A program made the translations under genes and the position numbers. A model generated the notes under the pieces. The model saw only the letters and a list, made by a program, of their open reading frames with translations, made no database searches and was not told the origin of the DNA. DNA of 64,000 nucleotides from Bombus terrestris (lineage: Eukaryota; Arthropoda; Insecta; Hymenoptera; Apidae), in contig NC_063275.1 in assembly GCF_910591885.1 (NCBI RefSeq), positions 9,102,501 through 9,166,500 of the forward strand, read 5' to 3'. This document shows positions 13,761 to 24,366 of this stretch, one piece after another. The stretch's first letter is position 1, and each line of letters begins with the position of its first letter.

Positions 13761-14078
13761 TTATTTCACTATTTCTAGCTTCACGCTTGCTAAGACTAAC
13801 TTCTGCATGTAAACTGATTGTGCTTCGAATTTAGGTATGCGTAACTTTAGATATCTATTTTCCATTTCAAAGAATAATTTCAAATCGAGTAACTTTCTTT
13901 GTATGGTAACAATAGCTGAAATTAGATTACTTGATTTCAAATGATTTCTAGTAACTTCACTTATATGGACACAACTTGATAGTAAAGGCGGATTAATCTC
14001 GATACTTAACAATCCGAGTAATTCGCTGTCTAAAATAGACAGTAAACACAAAATATCCAGCACCACAATTGATTTCAT
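13761..14078 (-). other. Unrecognised open frame, ~105 codons
   Basis: The first ATG at 14078 gives MKSIVVLDILCLLSILDSEL, which has a hydrophobic start compatible with a signal peptide or anchor. The rest is Leu/Ile-rich with basic residues and ends KLEIVK. I recognise no family. Length and composition are somewhat above chance for this AT-rich background, but no promoter, splice or poly(A) evidence was found. It lies inside an intron and may be noncoding. Confidence 0.18.
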
Positions 14079-15043
14079 CACGTTATCTGGATTTTATTTA
14101 AGAAAGAATGAATTCCACCACTTTTCTATGATTAATACAGCTTATTGGAAATAAATCAATACTACAAACACACGTTTAGAAGAAGTGTGATTTAGTCTGC
14201 TATTGCTTTCAATGTCTCAATTTTTAATCATTTTATTTACATTCGATTCACTTCATTAAGTTTTGGATTCAGTGAAATAAATGATGCGATGTTGCTAAGA
14301 TTTATATTTCTAAGGATATGATACGCACGTGCGTGTAATCCATTGTTATATAGCGTTATTTATCATCACTTTTTTTTAAATATTAATTTGCAGAATTGTA
14401 CGATGTTATCAGTTTAAAGTCACAACAAGAGGAGAACATCGGGTAGCCTGATCAGCATTACAAAAATTGCAAAATATATTAGACAGATGTCGGATTTTGA
14501 AACATTTATGGGACATTTGAAGATACAAAGATACACAGAATGTGTATAATACGTAAAAATATATGAAATATTTTCAATGTAAAATATTCTTTATAATATG
14601 TGATATGTGAAAGAAATCTCTGCTTAGCTTCCGTTTCTTTAGTTCTGTTCACATGAATGAATTCACATGAATTTGAATCTGCATTTTTCTATCATCCTTT
14701 CCAAAGAATAACAGTTAAGCAGCGAGTTCTTATATAAATTCATATTTATACGAACTACAGTAGAGCTGTAAAATATAGAATCTAAAGCAATATTAAATAT
14801 TATAGCAAGTGTTTTATTTTGGACATTTTGTATGTTTTTCATATATTATATATGTCCTGGTCATTTTTGTATATTTAAATTTTCTACGAAGTAGTAAACA
14901 CCTATAGTTTGATGATAAGCATGTTTGGATTAAATTGAAGCAAACATCATCTACATTCTACATCAGATCTAAACATCAAACTTTCTAGAATGAAAACCTA
15001 TGATCAGCTGGTGAAGGGATAGTAAATTTTTGATAGAACTCAC

Positions 15044-15281
15044 TTGAAGTATGAGCGTCTTAAGCTCTTGATCGCTGAGAAACGCTGGCTTATAATGACC
15101 TTCCGTGTATGAGGTAACAGCGCCTAATATGGTTTTCAAGTGCTGCACAGCCATCCTCAGCACGGTCAGTTTATCGAGTTTACGAGACATCGCGTGACAC
15201 ATTGGTACCATCGCTGAAAGCTCGGTGATATAAGTGTTCATCTTGTCCCTTCGTCTTTTCTCGATTTCGCTGTGATTTTGC
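15044..15281 (-). CDS. cyc: cycle (BMAL1/ARNTL) exon encoding the bHLH domain
   Basis: CYCLE is a bHLH-PAS transcription factor that pairs with CLOCK in the nucleus and binds CACGTG E-boxes to drive the circadian negative limb. The exon is entered after a TTTTCTAG acceptor and left at CAA|GTGAGT. It carries one phase base plus 79 codons. It opens with the basic region QNHSEIEKRRRDKMN, followed by helix 1, the loop (PMCHAMSRKLDKLTV), helix 2 (LRMAVQHLKTIL) and the linker YTEGHYKPAFLSDQELKTLILQ-type segment that leads into PAS-A. The basic region has the E, R and R residues expected of E-box binders. The first base G completes a lysine codon begun in the preceding 72-nt exon. The reading frame that continues past the donor into the intron is spurious. 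PAS-A, PAS-B and any transactivation tail are not in the window. Assignment to the BMAL1/CYCLE family is very secure; the exon edges come from splice consensus and phase. Confidence 0.96.
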
Positions 15282-17470
15282 CTAGAAAATAACACGAGAC
15301 AGACAATATTAGCATATATTCTATATTCTATATATATTCATAATATTATTATATTCTATGATTCAGTGATTTTGAGAAAGATAGTAGTACGAATTAGGTT
15401 CAATATAGCTCTTATTGCTAAATGAACTTTTACATTTTTTTATACTGATGCTTAATCCTTTCCAGTTTAACGAGATAATATAGCCTAAAGTAATTTTTAA
15501 AAACACTGCTAGATCGTTAAAGATGTCCTAACATCACTGAAACTCATTTATACGAAGTCATGCGATTCCATGATAAATGGAACTATTTTAAAAACTATTT
15601 CCGATACGTGTACATTGTTTTTAATCAGAATGAAACATAGTTATTTTCAAAAGAAATATCCGTCTCAAACGGATTAGTTTCCAAATCCAAAGAATATCTG
15701 TGGGGAAAATTATTTCTAAATTCAGATTTAAATTGAAAAATTATGCGTTTTTATAATGACTACCACAGTTCTTTGAAATAAAAACTAGAGTGTACTAATG
15801 AGTCATAAATCACAACTGGCAAGAATGATTTCCGATTGTAATTAATTATGTTGAGTGGTCAAATAAATCATTCGTGTCCATATGTGTATATATATGTGGA
15901 ATTTATTAATTCCAAAATTCTTATTACAGGCTTATTTATTATTGCCTATAAAATAGTAATATAAAAAATTATTAAAAATCGTTTTATAAAAATTTTCTTA
16001 AAAACCTTAACAATTAATGGAATATTCACTTCTTATACATTATATTCACCCTTATGATAAAGTAGTATAAATTTAAACATATACATGCAGCAGGCTAAAT
16101 ATAATTCGAATTAATAAATTTCAGAATTTCAAAGACGCTAGAATATTTTTCGTGCCATTTTTAAAATATTATTTCCATTCCTAACATACTCAATTTCAGA
16201 AAACAAGTCTTGAAGTCTTGAAGTTTTGAAGTCTTCGTTTACGAGTGTCAAAACCCTTGTGAACGATGTAATATGATTATTAGAAAATTATCCAAGCGAA
16301 TTATCGTGTATATGTCGTAATCCTCGAATTCTATTTTATTATTCAATCTTCACATTCGTATTATTCATTTTCCTATCGCACGTGTATTTTGCCGTAAGTT
16401 TTGGACAGGTGTCACAATTTTTTTTTTAATGGAATTTATATATTTGTATAACTTTATCATTTTTATATATAGGATTCAGATTTGTAAACTAGTTATAAAG
16501 AGTAACTAGTTATAAGAACAAAATACAATGATGAGGTATAAAATATATAAAATATAAGATATAAAATATAATAATAGTAACGTGCACATTCGTCACTCCC
16601 CTGTCTTCGTTGTTCGAGTACACCTTGCGTCTTAAAAACAAAAGGGTACGTTTAGCGGAACACTTTGGCACGTTCCCAAATGTTCGAATGACGTTTTCTA
16701 CATCCACAGACGCGTATAATCTATATTCATCTATAATTCTTATTACTTGAATCTGTAATAGTCTCTAAAAGTTTTTGCCATATAGGTATAGAATTTTATA
16801 TTTCAGTTATTATGTTTCTTACGAAGCCAAACAAATGTCCTAATATTTACGAACGTGAATGTATGTATGTCTTCAATATCCAAGAATATAGTAACAAGAA
16901 ATACCAAAATGTAAGAAACTCCTTGCGATAGTTGACTCGTGGATGACGAAAAAATCGCAAGAGGTCATTGGTATATTAAATTTCTCGTTCTTCTTCCTCG
17001 TAAGCCTCTGTCATCTTCTTCAGAGTCGTGACCCTTCTCGCGGTGAATAAATTATAAAGGCGATTCAGCTAATAAATGGCGCTTTTGTGAGCGAACATCG
17101 GTGATTTGTCTAACAGGAATTCGCATTCATGTCCTGTAGCGATCAATTGGCGAGCGGAAGTCGCGGCTACAAGAAACCAGTTTTGGTTTACGGGTCGCGC
17201 GCCGCTTTATTAATTTAAGAAACATGCGATCATTGTGATGCCCTGGACTATAAGCTCGGTCAACAATCGCGTATAACACATTTTAATACGATTTTAATCG
17301 TTGTCTAGGTATCGATTAAGCTTCGTTTTTCACTCTTACGTTCTTACACAACCATGTTTAGTTATATGCTGTAATCATCATTGCGAGAGAGAAAGTTAAT
17401 TAATAATTGATTCTCTTGTTAGTGGTTGAAGATTCAGGGAAGTTAAAGGAATCTTCTAATGGTCTTCTAA

Positions 17471-17568
17471 AGCGATGGGCAATACTTCGAATAAAATATT
17501 TTTAATCATTTTCATACAATAAACGTGTATTTTCTATAAAAAATTCCGGTTTCATATTTGCATACCTG
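17471..17568 (+). mobile_element. mariner 3' terminal fragment
   Basis: About 98 bases match, inverted, the end of the copy at 33653. They start AGCGATGGGCAATACTTCGA and run to the terminal repeat AATTCCGGTTTCATATTTGC then ATACCTGG. Only the last coding bases and the 3' repeat survive. The fragment abuts an LTR end at about 17571, so the mariner either inserted in or was truncated at the retroelement. Confidence 0.85.
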
Positions 17569-17570
17569 GT

Positions 17571-17812
17571 ATGTATGTCGGAGATGGAAGGACACCGGAG
17601 CCTTCCCTTTGCAACTTTGGTAAAACTCCTTAATACTGTAATCTAGATTCTACCATAGCCGTAATTAAGCAATTGTCGTCATTCAATCCGATTGTATTTG
17701 TTCAAGATTTATGATAGTGAGCTTGGGCTCGAAGCGACAACCAGTCGCCGAACGTAGCCGCGGTCAAGGGATGAAAGTTTTGTCTAACAAAGGCTAACTA
17801 ATTCTATTTACA
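17571..17812 (-). mobile_element. LTR fragment of a retrotransposon
   Basis: Read on the minus strand it ends GTGTCCTTCCATCTCCGACA. The same end follows the gag fragment at 21385-21410 and, diverged, the piece at 31260-31430. A second shared block, CGCGGCTACGTTCGGCGACT, followed by CGAGCCCAAG, is also in the 31-kb copy. The minus-strand left end TGTAAATAGAATTAG and right end CCGACA fit the TG...CA rule for LTRs, though the left end also abuts a DNA transposon and may be cut. It is noncoding. Confidence 0.65.
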
Positions 17813-18471
17813 TAGTCCGATCAAAATGGATATAAAAATAGTAATCAAAGAACAAAAATTCCTACAGAGCTAAATATTGGTAGAGACTTTGGATACACCC
17901 GTAGAAATAAAGTGTCAAAAGTCCCCATTGATTCCATGTGTGCTAAAAAAGTTATTCAAGGTCAAAGTGAAAATTTTCGGATTTTTTGAATTTTTCTTGA
18001 AAACGGTAAATTTTATCAAAAATGTAGTCCAGACAAAAATTGTAGATCGTAAAATTATCTACAAAAATGTTCCTCATACTTTTTTTCCTAAGAATCACCA
18101 TTCTTAAGATATCGCCATTCTAAATGTTGAAGGAGTTACATTCTACATGATATGCACACAAATACCACATATATATATAGTCAGGCACTTAATATAAGTA
18201 AAAGTGCCTATTTGTTTCTCTTATATGTTTAAACAATACAATTTTGAGAATATACACTCAAAAGAAACTCAGTCCCTTAGCCAATCCTTTCTATATACCC
18301 ACATGGCCTTGATCAACATCTCGTTACTCTATAATTGTTCACGTGGCGACGCTCTGCTTTTCTGAAGTAAGTGAAATACTTTTAGTGTTATGAACATTCC
18401 TTTCGAGCGAATACATATATTTATTGCTAGCGTCTACTATTACAGTTTGTACCCATTAATATTTTTAAAAA

Positions 18472-18618
18472 ATGTCACAATTGTGCTTTATTTACAATAA
18501 ACTTTTGACGGAAGGTGAAACTGTTACAGTTAGTCGTGGAATGAAAACTTTGATCGATGCAAGTATCGAAAGAGGTGATACAGCAAACAGAGATATACTC
18601 TTCAAAAAGTTTATCTGA
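18472..18618 (+). pseudogene. Transposon protein, N-terminal fragment
   Basis: The ATG at 18472 opens 48 codons (MSQLCFIYNKLLTEGETVTV, then SRGMKTLIDASIERGD). This resembles the start of multicopy arthropod proteins with a short Cys-containing N-terminal domain followed by RGxxTLIxAS. A second Cys expected a few residues after the first is Tyr here. The frame stops after an apparent deletion, since the downstream part continues in another frame. Confidence 0.55.
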
Positions 18619-19369
18619 TTATCCAAAATGCCAAAACCATATTTTATTTTTACATGCGATAACCAGCTGTGATACTACATCAGCAATGTTCAGAAGGAGC
18701 AAAACATCAGTATTAAAATTATTTAAAAAAAAGGATTTAATTGATTGCGCTAAAGTATTTAATGAAATTGATCCTTCTGCTCAAACGATAATCAGAAAAG
18801 GAATTCGCTTTCTCCTTGCTGTCTATGGAGTTCCAAAGAAAATTGATTATATAGACATGTATAGATATTTAACTTTTGTAAAAAATACACGGAACAAGAA
18901 ACAAGTACAACTATCTTGTTTTCCTCCAACATCGGCTTCTGCTCATCAACACTTGTATTGAGCATTCTATCAAGTTCAGGCATGGCTAGGCAATCAACTA
19001 AACCCCGAAGACTGGGATTGGAAATTAACAGACAATATTTTGGAACTGATTCAAGCTATCCTCCCACCTACGCCGCAAAAGCTCCTAAACACTATTTTTT
19101 GCAACTGTAAAAAAGATTGTAGTGCTAAATGTGGCTGTAGAAGAGTAGGGTTGTCGTGTTCACTAGCGTGTACTAATTGCCAAAGCCAGTCTTGCTTGAA
19201 TGTTCAATCGAATCCTATAGACGAAGATTCGTGTGATATCGATGAAGGGACAGCTGATTCATCTTCAGTTGAACAATTTATGGACATCTAGCAAGCTGAA
19301 GAGGAAGAAGAAGAAATCGAAGAAGACATGACTATTGAAGTCGAATTTGAAGAGTATGAATCAGATTAA
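18557..19369 (+). pseudogene. Transposon protein, C-terminal part with CXC domain, two stops
   Basis: One reading frame runs from 18557 to 19369, broken only by TGA at 18959-18961 and TAG at 19289-19291. Genuine similarity starts about 18605 with YPKCQNHILFLHAITSCDTT, a motif common to a family of repeated arthropod ORFs. PPTSASAHQHLY then (stop) AFYQVQAWLGNQLNPEDWDW follows. Next comes the Cys-rich segment FCNCKKDCSAKCGCRRVGLS and LACTNCQSQSC, spaced like a CXC (TSO1/tesmin) DNA-binding module. An acidic Glu-rich tail ends the protein. The TGA looks like a CGA-to-TGA decay. Role as transposase or accessory protein is not established. Confidence 0.65.
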
Positions 19370-19947
19370 AATATTAACATAAATTAGAACTACAGTTTAA
19401 AATAATCACTTATATTACAGTATCAATATCACTAATCATCATGCAGTAAATACAGTATTTTCCCATAAAACTCCGTCATAACAGATCGTGGAAAAAAAGC
19501 GCCAAGTACACTACCTCATAGGTGGTGTGGAAATGTATGCATATCATGTAGAATGTAACTTCTTCAACTTTCAGAATGGCGATATCTTAGGAATGGTGAT
19601 TCTAAGGAAAAAAAGTATGAGGAACTTTTTTGTAGATAATTTTATGATCTACAATTTTTGTTTGAGCTATATTTCCGATAAAAAAAAATAAAGTTAAAAA
19701 ATCCGAAAATTTTGACTTTGACCTTGATTAACTTTTTTAACACGCATAGAATCAATAGGGAGTTTTTGCACTTTATTTCTACAGGTGTACCCAAGGTCTC
19801 TACCAAAATTTGGCTCCGTTGGAATTTTTGTTCTTTGATCACTATTTTTATGTCTATTTTGACCGCACTATATGTTTAGTATTATGCATGAACGGTATTC
19901 TACGAACAGTGGCGCCGTTCGCTACGTGTTTTATCTCGGCTGCTAAC

Positions 19948-20584
19948 TTTTTTTTTTTTTGTACATAGAGAAATCCTCATGGACACTCCACTGCTGTTAA
20001 TAATCGGTAATAGCAGAGTAGTGTCGGATTTTTACCGACTAAAACTCCACGACGACCATCCTATGCGTATAACAGGTGTGCTCCAGGAACCTCTTATGAA
20101 TTGTCTTCAGTTGCACCCCTTTCCCGCGTCCTCTTGTTCGAGCCAGTCCTAATGATTCTCCGACTGTTGAATTTGGAGCTAGGGGGGGCATTGCCCCTAG
20201 CACCATCCCCCCTTCTAGTCGCGGCCCGCTGGAACCGCAGTGAAGCGGCTCTGGGCCGCCTGACTGCCATCCCTCTTCGTCGCGTCACCCTACAAGGGTG
20301 AGAGTTCTTCCCTCTTTCTCTCCCTGCCCCCTCCTTTACGAGCATAACCTCCTCGCAGAAGAAGCGGACAGCCTCGTAAAAAAAATTTTTTTTTTTTTTT
20401 TTTACGTGGAGGAAATCTTCATAGACTCCTTCTCGCCACCCTGTGCGTGGGGCGGGGACACAGGGCGGCAGCAGAAGGTAGTGCCGGATTCTTACCGGCT
20501 AAAACCTCCACTGTTGTGATCAGTATAGTAGACCAGCTGCGAGTAATCGTCAGCCCTGGAGTAGCCTTCACACTTCTACAAATG
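19948..20584 (-). mobile_element. Dimeric SINE, 5'-truncated copy
   Basis: On the minus strand this is unit 1 (20584-20386, lacking its tRNA-like head), a poly(A), then unit 2 (20385-19948) ending CCACGTAC/TATGTAC plus A-tail. Both units end with related 3' tails: GGTTTTAGCCGGTAAGAATC in unit 1 and GAGTTTTAGTCGGTAAAAAT in unit 2, then GTGTCTATGARGATTTC. Full heads are in the copies at 37090, 51431 and 51933. Confidence 0.75.
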
Positions 20585-20847
20585 GGGGGGATGGCACTAG
20601 GGGCAATGCCCCCCCCCTAGCTCCAAATTCAATAGTCGAAGAATTATTAGAACTGGCTCGAACAAGAGGACGCGGGAAAGGGGTGCAACTGAAGATAATT
20701 CATAAGAGGTTCCTGGAGCACTCCTGTCATACGCATAGGATGGTCATCGTAGAGTTTTAGTCGGTAAAAATCTGACACTACTCTGCTGTTACCGATTATT
20801 AGCAGCGGCGGAGTGTCTATGAGGATTTCTCCACGTACAAAAAAAAA
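20585..20847 (+). mobile_element. SINE second-unit fragment, right arm of palindrome
   Basis: The fragment begins inside unit 2 at GGGGGGATGGCACTAGGGGC and ends with its A-tail at 20847, followed at once by GTTAGCAGCCGAGATAAAAC of the retroelement leader. It has opposite orientation to the neighbouring copy. Confidence 0.75.
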
Positions 20848-21123
20848 GTTAGCAGCCGAGATAAAACACGTAGCGAACGGCGCCACTGTTCATAGAATAC
20901 CGTTCATGCATAATACCAAATATAAGACTGTGATATCGCCGTTATCATTCAGAGACAGACATTAATGACGTCTATTGTTACTTGTTGAACTCGACTATTC
21001 CTAAACGAACTAGTCGATCTAATTAACGCCGCCGTCGTCCTTCGACTGATTTCACATGATTAGCGTGTCGAACGGATAGCACTCACGAATGATATCCAGA
21101 CCCGGGATCAATTCCATAAGAAA

Positions 21124-21410
21124 ATGAGAGCTTTCTCTTACGCGAGGAAGAGGCTGGCACCTTCGTCAAATAATCCATCGGTGGACTCTGAAGCTAAACG
21201 AAGCAGGCCATCAAATTCCAAGATTAAGTGTTACCGCTGTGGTACTTACGGACGTAGAAGAACGGAGTGTCACGAGAGAATAAAAACGGGGAAAAAGCAG
21301 AATATACGAAACCCAAAGGAAAAACGACCAGTCGCATCGTCGAAGGTGTCTTGCTTCAAATGCCATGAGGAAGGCTGCGGTGTCCTTCCATCTCCGACAT
21401 GTATATAAAT
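21124..21410 (+). pseudogene. gag-like zinc-knuckle fragment fused to an LTR end
   Basis: The 94-codon frame starts at ATG 21124 and contains CYRCGTYGRRRTECHER, a CX2C zinc knuckle with degenerate His spacing, and a second partial CFKCHEEGCG. It is Lys/Arg-rich, like a nucleocapsid. The last codons (from about 21385) are the sequence GTGTCCTTCCATCTCCGACA, the LTR terminus seen at 17571 and 31430. Everything between gag and the 3' LTR end (protease, RT, integrase) is therefore deleted. It is a dead retrotransposon remnant. Confidence 0.7.
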
Positions 21411-22666
21411 AAGGTATCCAACTAGCCTAAGAGTACTAAATAGGATGATGTAAAAATTGGCATCATTACAGATTTAGATAGTACTACTGAAGTTAGATAT
21501 CTTTTGTTTCAACAACTTTTTGTACTTTGCGTAATTGTAATAAGTACAAAACATATAAGAACCACATCTAGGGAGGTTTTAAACAAGTAATTTATACATA
21601 CGTTCTGTCAATTATCTCAGTGGATCGATGAATTTGGAGAACTTTATTTTCTATGCATAATAGATTATGTAAAAACAGTTGGTTAAGCTCTTAATTGGAT
21701 ATCATCTATCCAGTATATATGTTGGATTGTCGGATAAGTTTTGGGATCTTTTTTAGTATGAACTATAAACTTTATTCCAACACTTTGTAACGAAAGAATT
21801 AAATTAAATATGTACTATTCTATTCAATAATCTTCTACTGTGTATTAAGTAGTGCCATTATTCTATCCATGTAAAATTTTTGTAGTTTCTGCGTAAAAAC
21901 GTGGCCTCAGAAAGGCTTCAGACTTATCCGGCAAAGCAATATTTTATAATGTTATGTATTAGATGCGTTATAATTATATTACATATCCATACATATATTT
22001 ATATAAATATACGTATTATATATGTATTACACTAAAATAATAATATCATATATAATAATAATATAAAAATATATATAATAATATAATACTATATAATAAT
22101 AATAATAATATCAAGGATAACATTCTATATGATTCACTATCCATCGTTATAGTTAAAGTTTTATTATTTTATATTTGCTTGTGTATAAATCGAGGATCAG
22201 TTTAAGATCATATAAGAGAAAGCATCTAGCAAAAATTGATATCCGTAAAAAGGGAAGTCAATTTACATATATTCTCAATGATATCTGATGATATGATCTA
22301 TGAACAAAATGACGTTTACATGATGTAATCCAATTTACATTACAAATACAAAGAGTTCCTGTAATAACCAGTTATACTCATGCCGTCATAACGTTTTGAT
22401 ATCAACTTAAATAATTTATGTTAATAATTTACGTTAATAATTTTCAACGTTAATAATTTATATATTTTTTATCTTGTTGTTTGGTACTTTAAATTAATTT
22501 TTTAATCATAATTTCGATACATGCGTATGTGTTCGTTTAACATGTTTAACGCGGTGTTGATTTCGGTTGATTTTTTATTCATGCGGATCACATTTTAAGT
22601 TAAAAATTCTTTGATTAAATACTATATATTTAAATTACATTAAAATATGTAATGAAATATATAATT

Positions 22667-22809
22667 AATATATAATATATAATATATAATATATAATATA
22701 TAATATATAATATATAATATATAATATATAATATATAATATATAATATATAATATATAATATATAATATATAATATATAATATATAATATATAATATATA
22801 ATATATAAT
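22667..22809. repeat. AT heptamer microsatellite (AATATAT)n
   Basis: There are about 20 head-to-tail copies of a 7-base AATATAT unit with almost no variation, flanked by looser TA-rich sequence. Expect length polymorphism and assembly error. Confidence 0.95.
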
Positions 22810-22995
22810 ATTATATAATTATATAATTAATATATTAAATATATAATTAATGTTGTACTATCACTACAATACAGAAATATATGTATTGCATATTGAGGGT
22901 GGTTTTTTTTATCTGTCATACGATGGTACGTCGGTAACTGACGCGAATAGAAAATCTTTCAACACCACTTTGAAAATGTTTGAAAATGCGTATTG

Positions 22996-23660
22996 CCCTT
23001 AGAGTGCTGAATACTCGCGGCCTATGCGTGCGGCCAGCGCTGTCGATCGCTGTGGACCGAGTACTTTTTCGCTAGACTGAACTCTGTTGATTGACTATTC
23101 AAAGCGCAAATCGTAATAAGTTATAGTAATTCTTTTGCACGAGATTAAACGATTCAAAAGCGTTATTTTTTAGTATTAATTATTTATTATAAACATTGAA
23201 ATGTACAATTAACTAGAATTTGGGTAATAAACTAGAAAACAATGAACTAGAAGACTAAATTTAGTAAATATAACACAAGCTAATAATTCAGTTGTGTGTG
23301 AAAAATTTCAAAACAATTATCGATACATAATCCGACATCGCATTTTCTGCATTCTCTTATTTTTCACACAAACAACACATTTTCTTCTTGATAATTAGAT
23401 GCGACTGTCCGTGAAACAGATAGACAACTGTTATAACGAGGCATTATTGGCATTTGTTTACCGTTACTAAGGAATGCATTTATATTTATCTCACACAAAC
23501 GTAATAGTATTACTTCCGCGTAGGTGTTCGGAAAAATTGACAAACGCATACATGCGTCCTTAGTCCATGCCGGGCATTTACAGAAAACGCATGCATGTGT
23601 CCTTAGTCCACACCGATGTCTTTCGCCAGACGCATATATGCGTCCATAGCACTCTAAGGG
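22996..23660 (-). mobile_element. Decayed piggyBac-like element
   Basis: The ends are CCCTTAGAGTGCT and, inverted, AGCACTCTAAGGG. The right end is followed by TTAA, the piggyBac target; the left flank has decayed to ATTG. The 665-bp body carries the tail of a transposase on the minus strand. Near the right end CGTCCTTAGTCCA and TGTGTCCTTAGTCCACACCG repeat, likely subterminal repeats. Confidence 0.75.
23280..23549 (-). pseudogene. piggyBac transposase C-terminus
   Basis: Read on the minus strand the frame ends IRECRKCDVGLCIDNCFEIF then HTQLNY and a stop. This has the CxxCDVxLC...CFExYH pattern of the piggyBac C-terminal cysteine-rich domain, which binds the inverted repeats. A TGA at about 23364 splits this tail from the upstream part (NAFLSNGKQMPIMPRYNS). 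The catalytic DDD core is gone. Confidence 0.7.
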
Positions 23661-24366
23661 TTAAAATGACGAAAAATGCAAAATAAACCTTATAGATATA
23701 AAGAATAATTATCTCTTAACCTACGACTACTTTTACTGTTTTATGAGATATAAGTATTAGAAATTTGAATAACGTATAATGACATTTAGAATGTGAAATT
23801 TATAGTACCTATTATATTTGACATTATTCACTGTTAAAAGACTAAAATTCATCTTGTCACTATATATTTATCTTTCTTGCATACTTTCTAGCGTTGTAGA
23901 AATTTCATTATAAACTTGACTGTGTCATTTAGCGACGATATCGACATTTACAAATCCTGTGAAAGTAAGTAGATGCAATATGTCCTACGATTTCTCCAAC
24001 GAAGATCGGACACACAGGGAAATATTTTATATTATGTATTCGAAAATAGCTTAACGCAACAGAAATCATATTGTACACTTGTCGTGGCGTAAACAGTTTG
24101 CGCACAAAACACAGAATACTAATTTGCCGAATCTCTCCTAAATTCTATTTTTTCATTCAACATCATTTGAAGGCTATGATGTTGTAGATTGTTGAATTTA
24201 TCTTGATGTGCGCTACATATGATAAAAAGTAAATGATCGATATTCCTCTTTTTGTCCATGGACCCTTTAAATGAAACATGTTGATGATTTTAAAAATTTG
24301 GAAAAAATAGCTTTGAGAGAAAGAAATCACGAATTACAATATTAGTCGTTCTGAATCAAACAACTG

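Larger units (their letters stand above)
1..15043 (-). other. Intron downstream of the cycle bHLH exon (continues beyond window)
   Basis: I looked for the expected PAS-A exon (a GFLFVVGCDRG-type motif) on the minus strand and did not find it, so this intron should run past base 1. Contents are given separately: a hairpin element, a CMTR1 fragment, a deleted mariner and two inverted-repeat elements. GC-richer islands lie at 2130-2540 and 11150-11960. At 660-765 the phrase AATCAACATTTA is repeated several times. At 5395-5515 and 5640-5745 there are two diverged direct copies sharing CCGTCAAG(A/G)ATGCAGAG. Diverged short repeats containing ATAAAATAATTG lie at 7230-7450. The remainder is AT-rich with no recognisable gene. 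Confidence 0.75.
17813..19870 (+). mobile_element. 2.06-kb DNA transposon with ~345-bp terminal inverted repeats
   Basis: Left arm 17813-18163 and right arm 19529-19870 are inverted copies with roughly 10-15% differences by eye. The tips are TAGTCCGATCAAAATGGATA on the left and, inverted, TAGTGCGGTCAAAATAGACA on the right. Between the arms lies a broken gene for a protein with an N-terminal Cys motif and a C-terminal CXC (tesmin/TSO1-like) Cys-rich domain. Target duplication is unclear (ACA|TAG and CTA|TATG). The right end sits in an LTR leader sequence also seen intact at 50.6 kb, so insertion into an older retroelement is likely. I cannot place it in a named superfamily. Confidence 0.75.
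19871..20990. repeat. Large palindrome of LTR-leader and SINE sequence
   Basis: Left arm about 19871-20212 and right arm about 20585-20925 are inverted copies. Each consists of retroelement leader (GCATGAACGGTATTC, GTGGCGCCGTTCGCTAC) joined to the A/T tail of a SINE second unit and ending in a G/C-run (CTAGGGGG..GCATTGCCCC). The ~370-base spacer is the rest of one SINE dimer. The right side continues to about 20990 with further leader also found at 50.55 kb. GTGGCGCC resembles a tRNA primer-binding start, as expected just inside a 5' LTR, but this is inference. Confidence 0.65.

Noticed and set aside
1..15043. PAS-A exon of cycle
   Set aside because: I searched for GCDRG- and GFLFVV-type coding on the minus strand and found none; it is presumably outside the window.
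22667..22809. CRISPR-like or satellite array
   Set aside because: It is a simple heptamer microsatellite without spacers.
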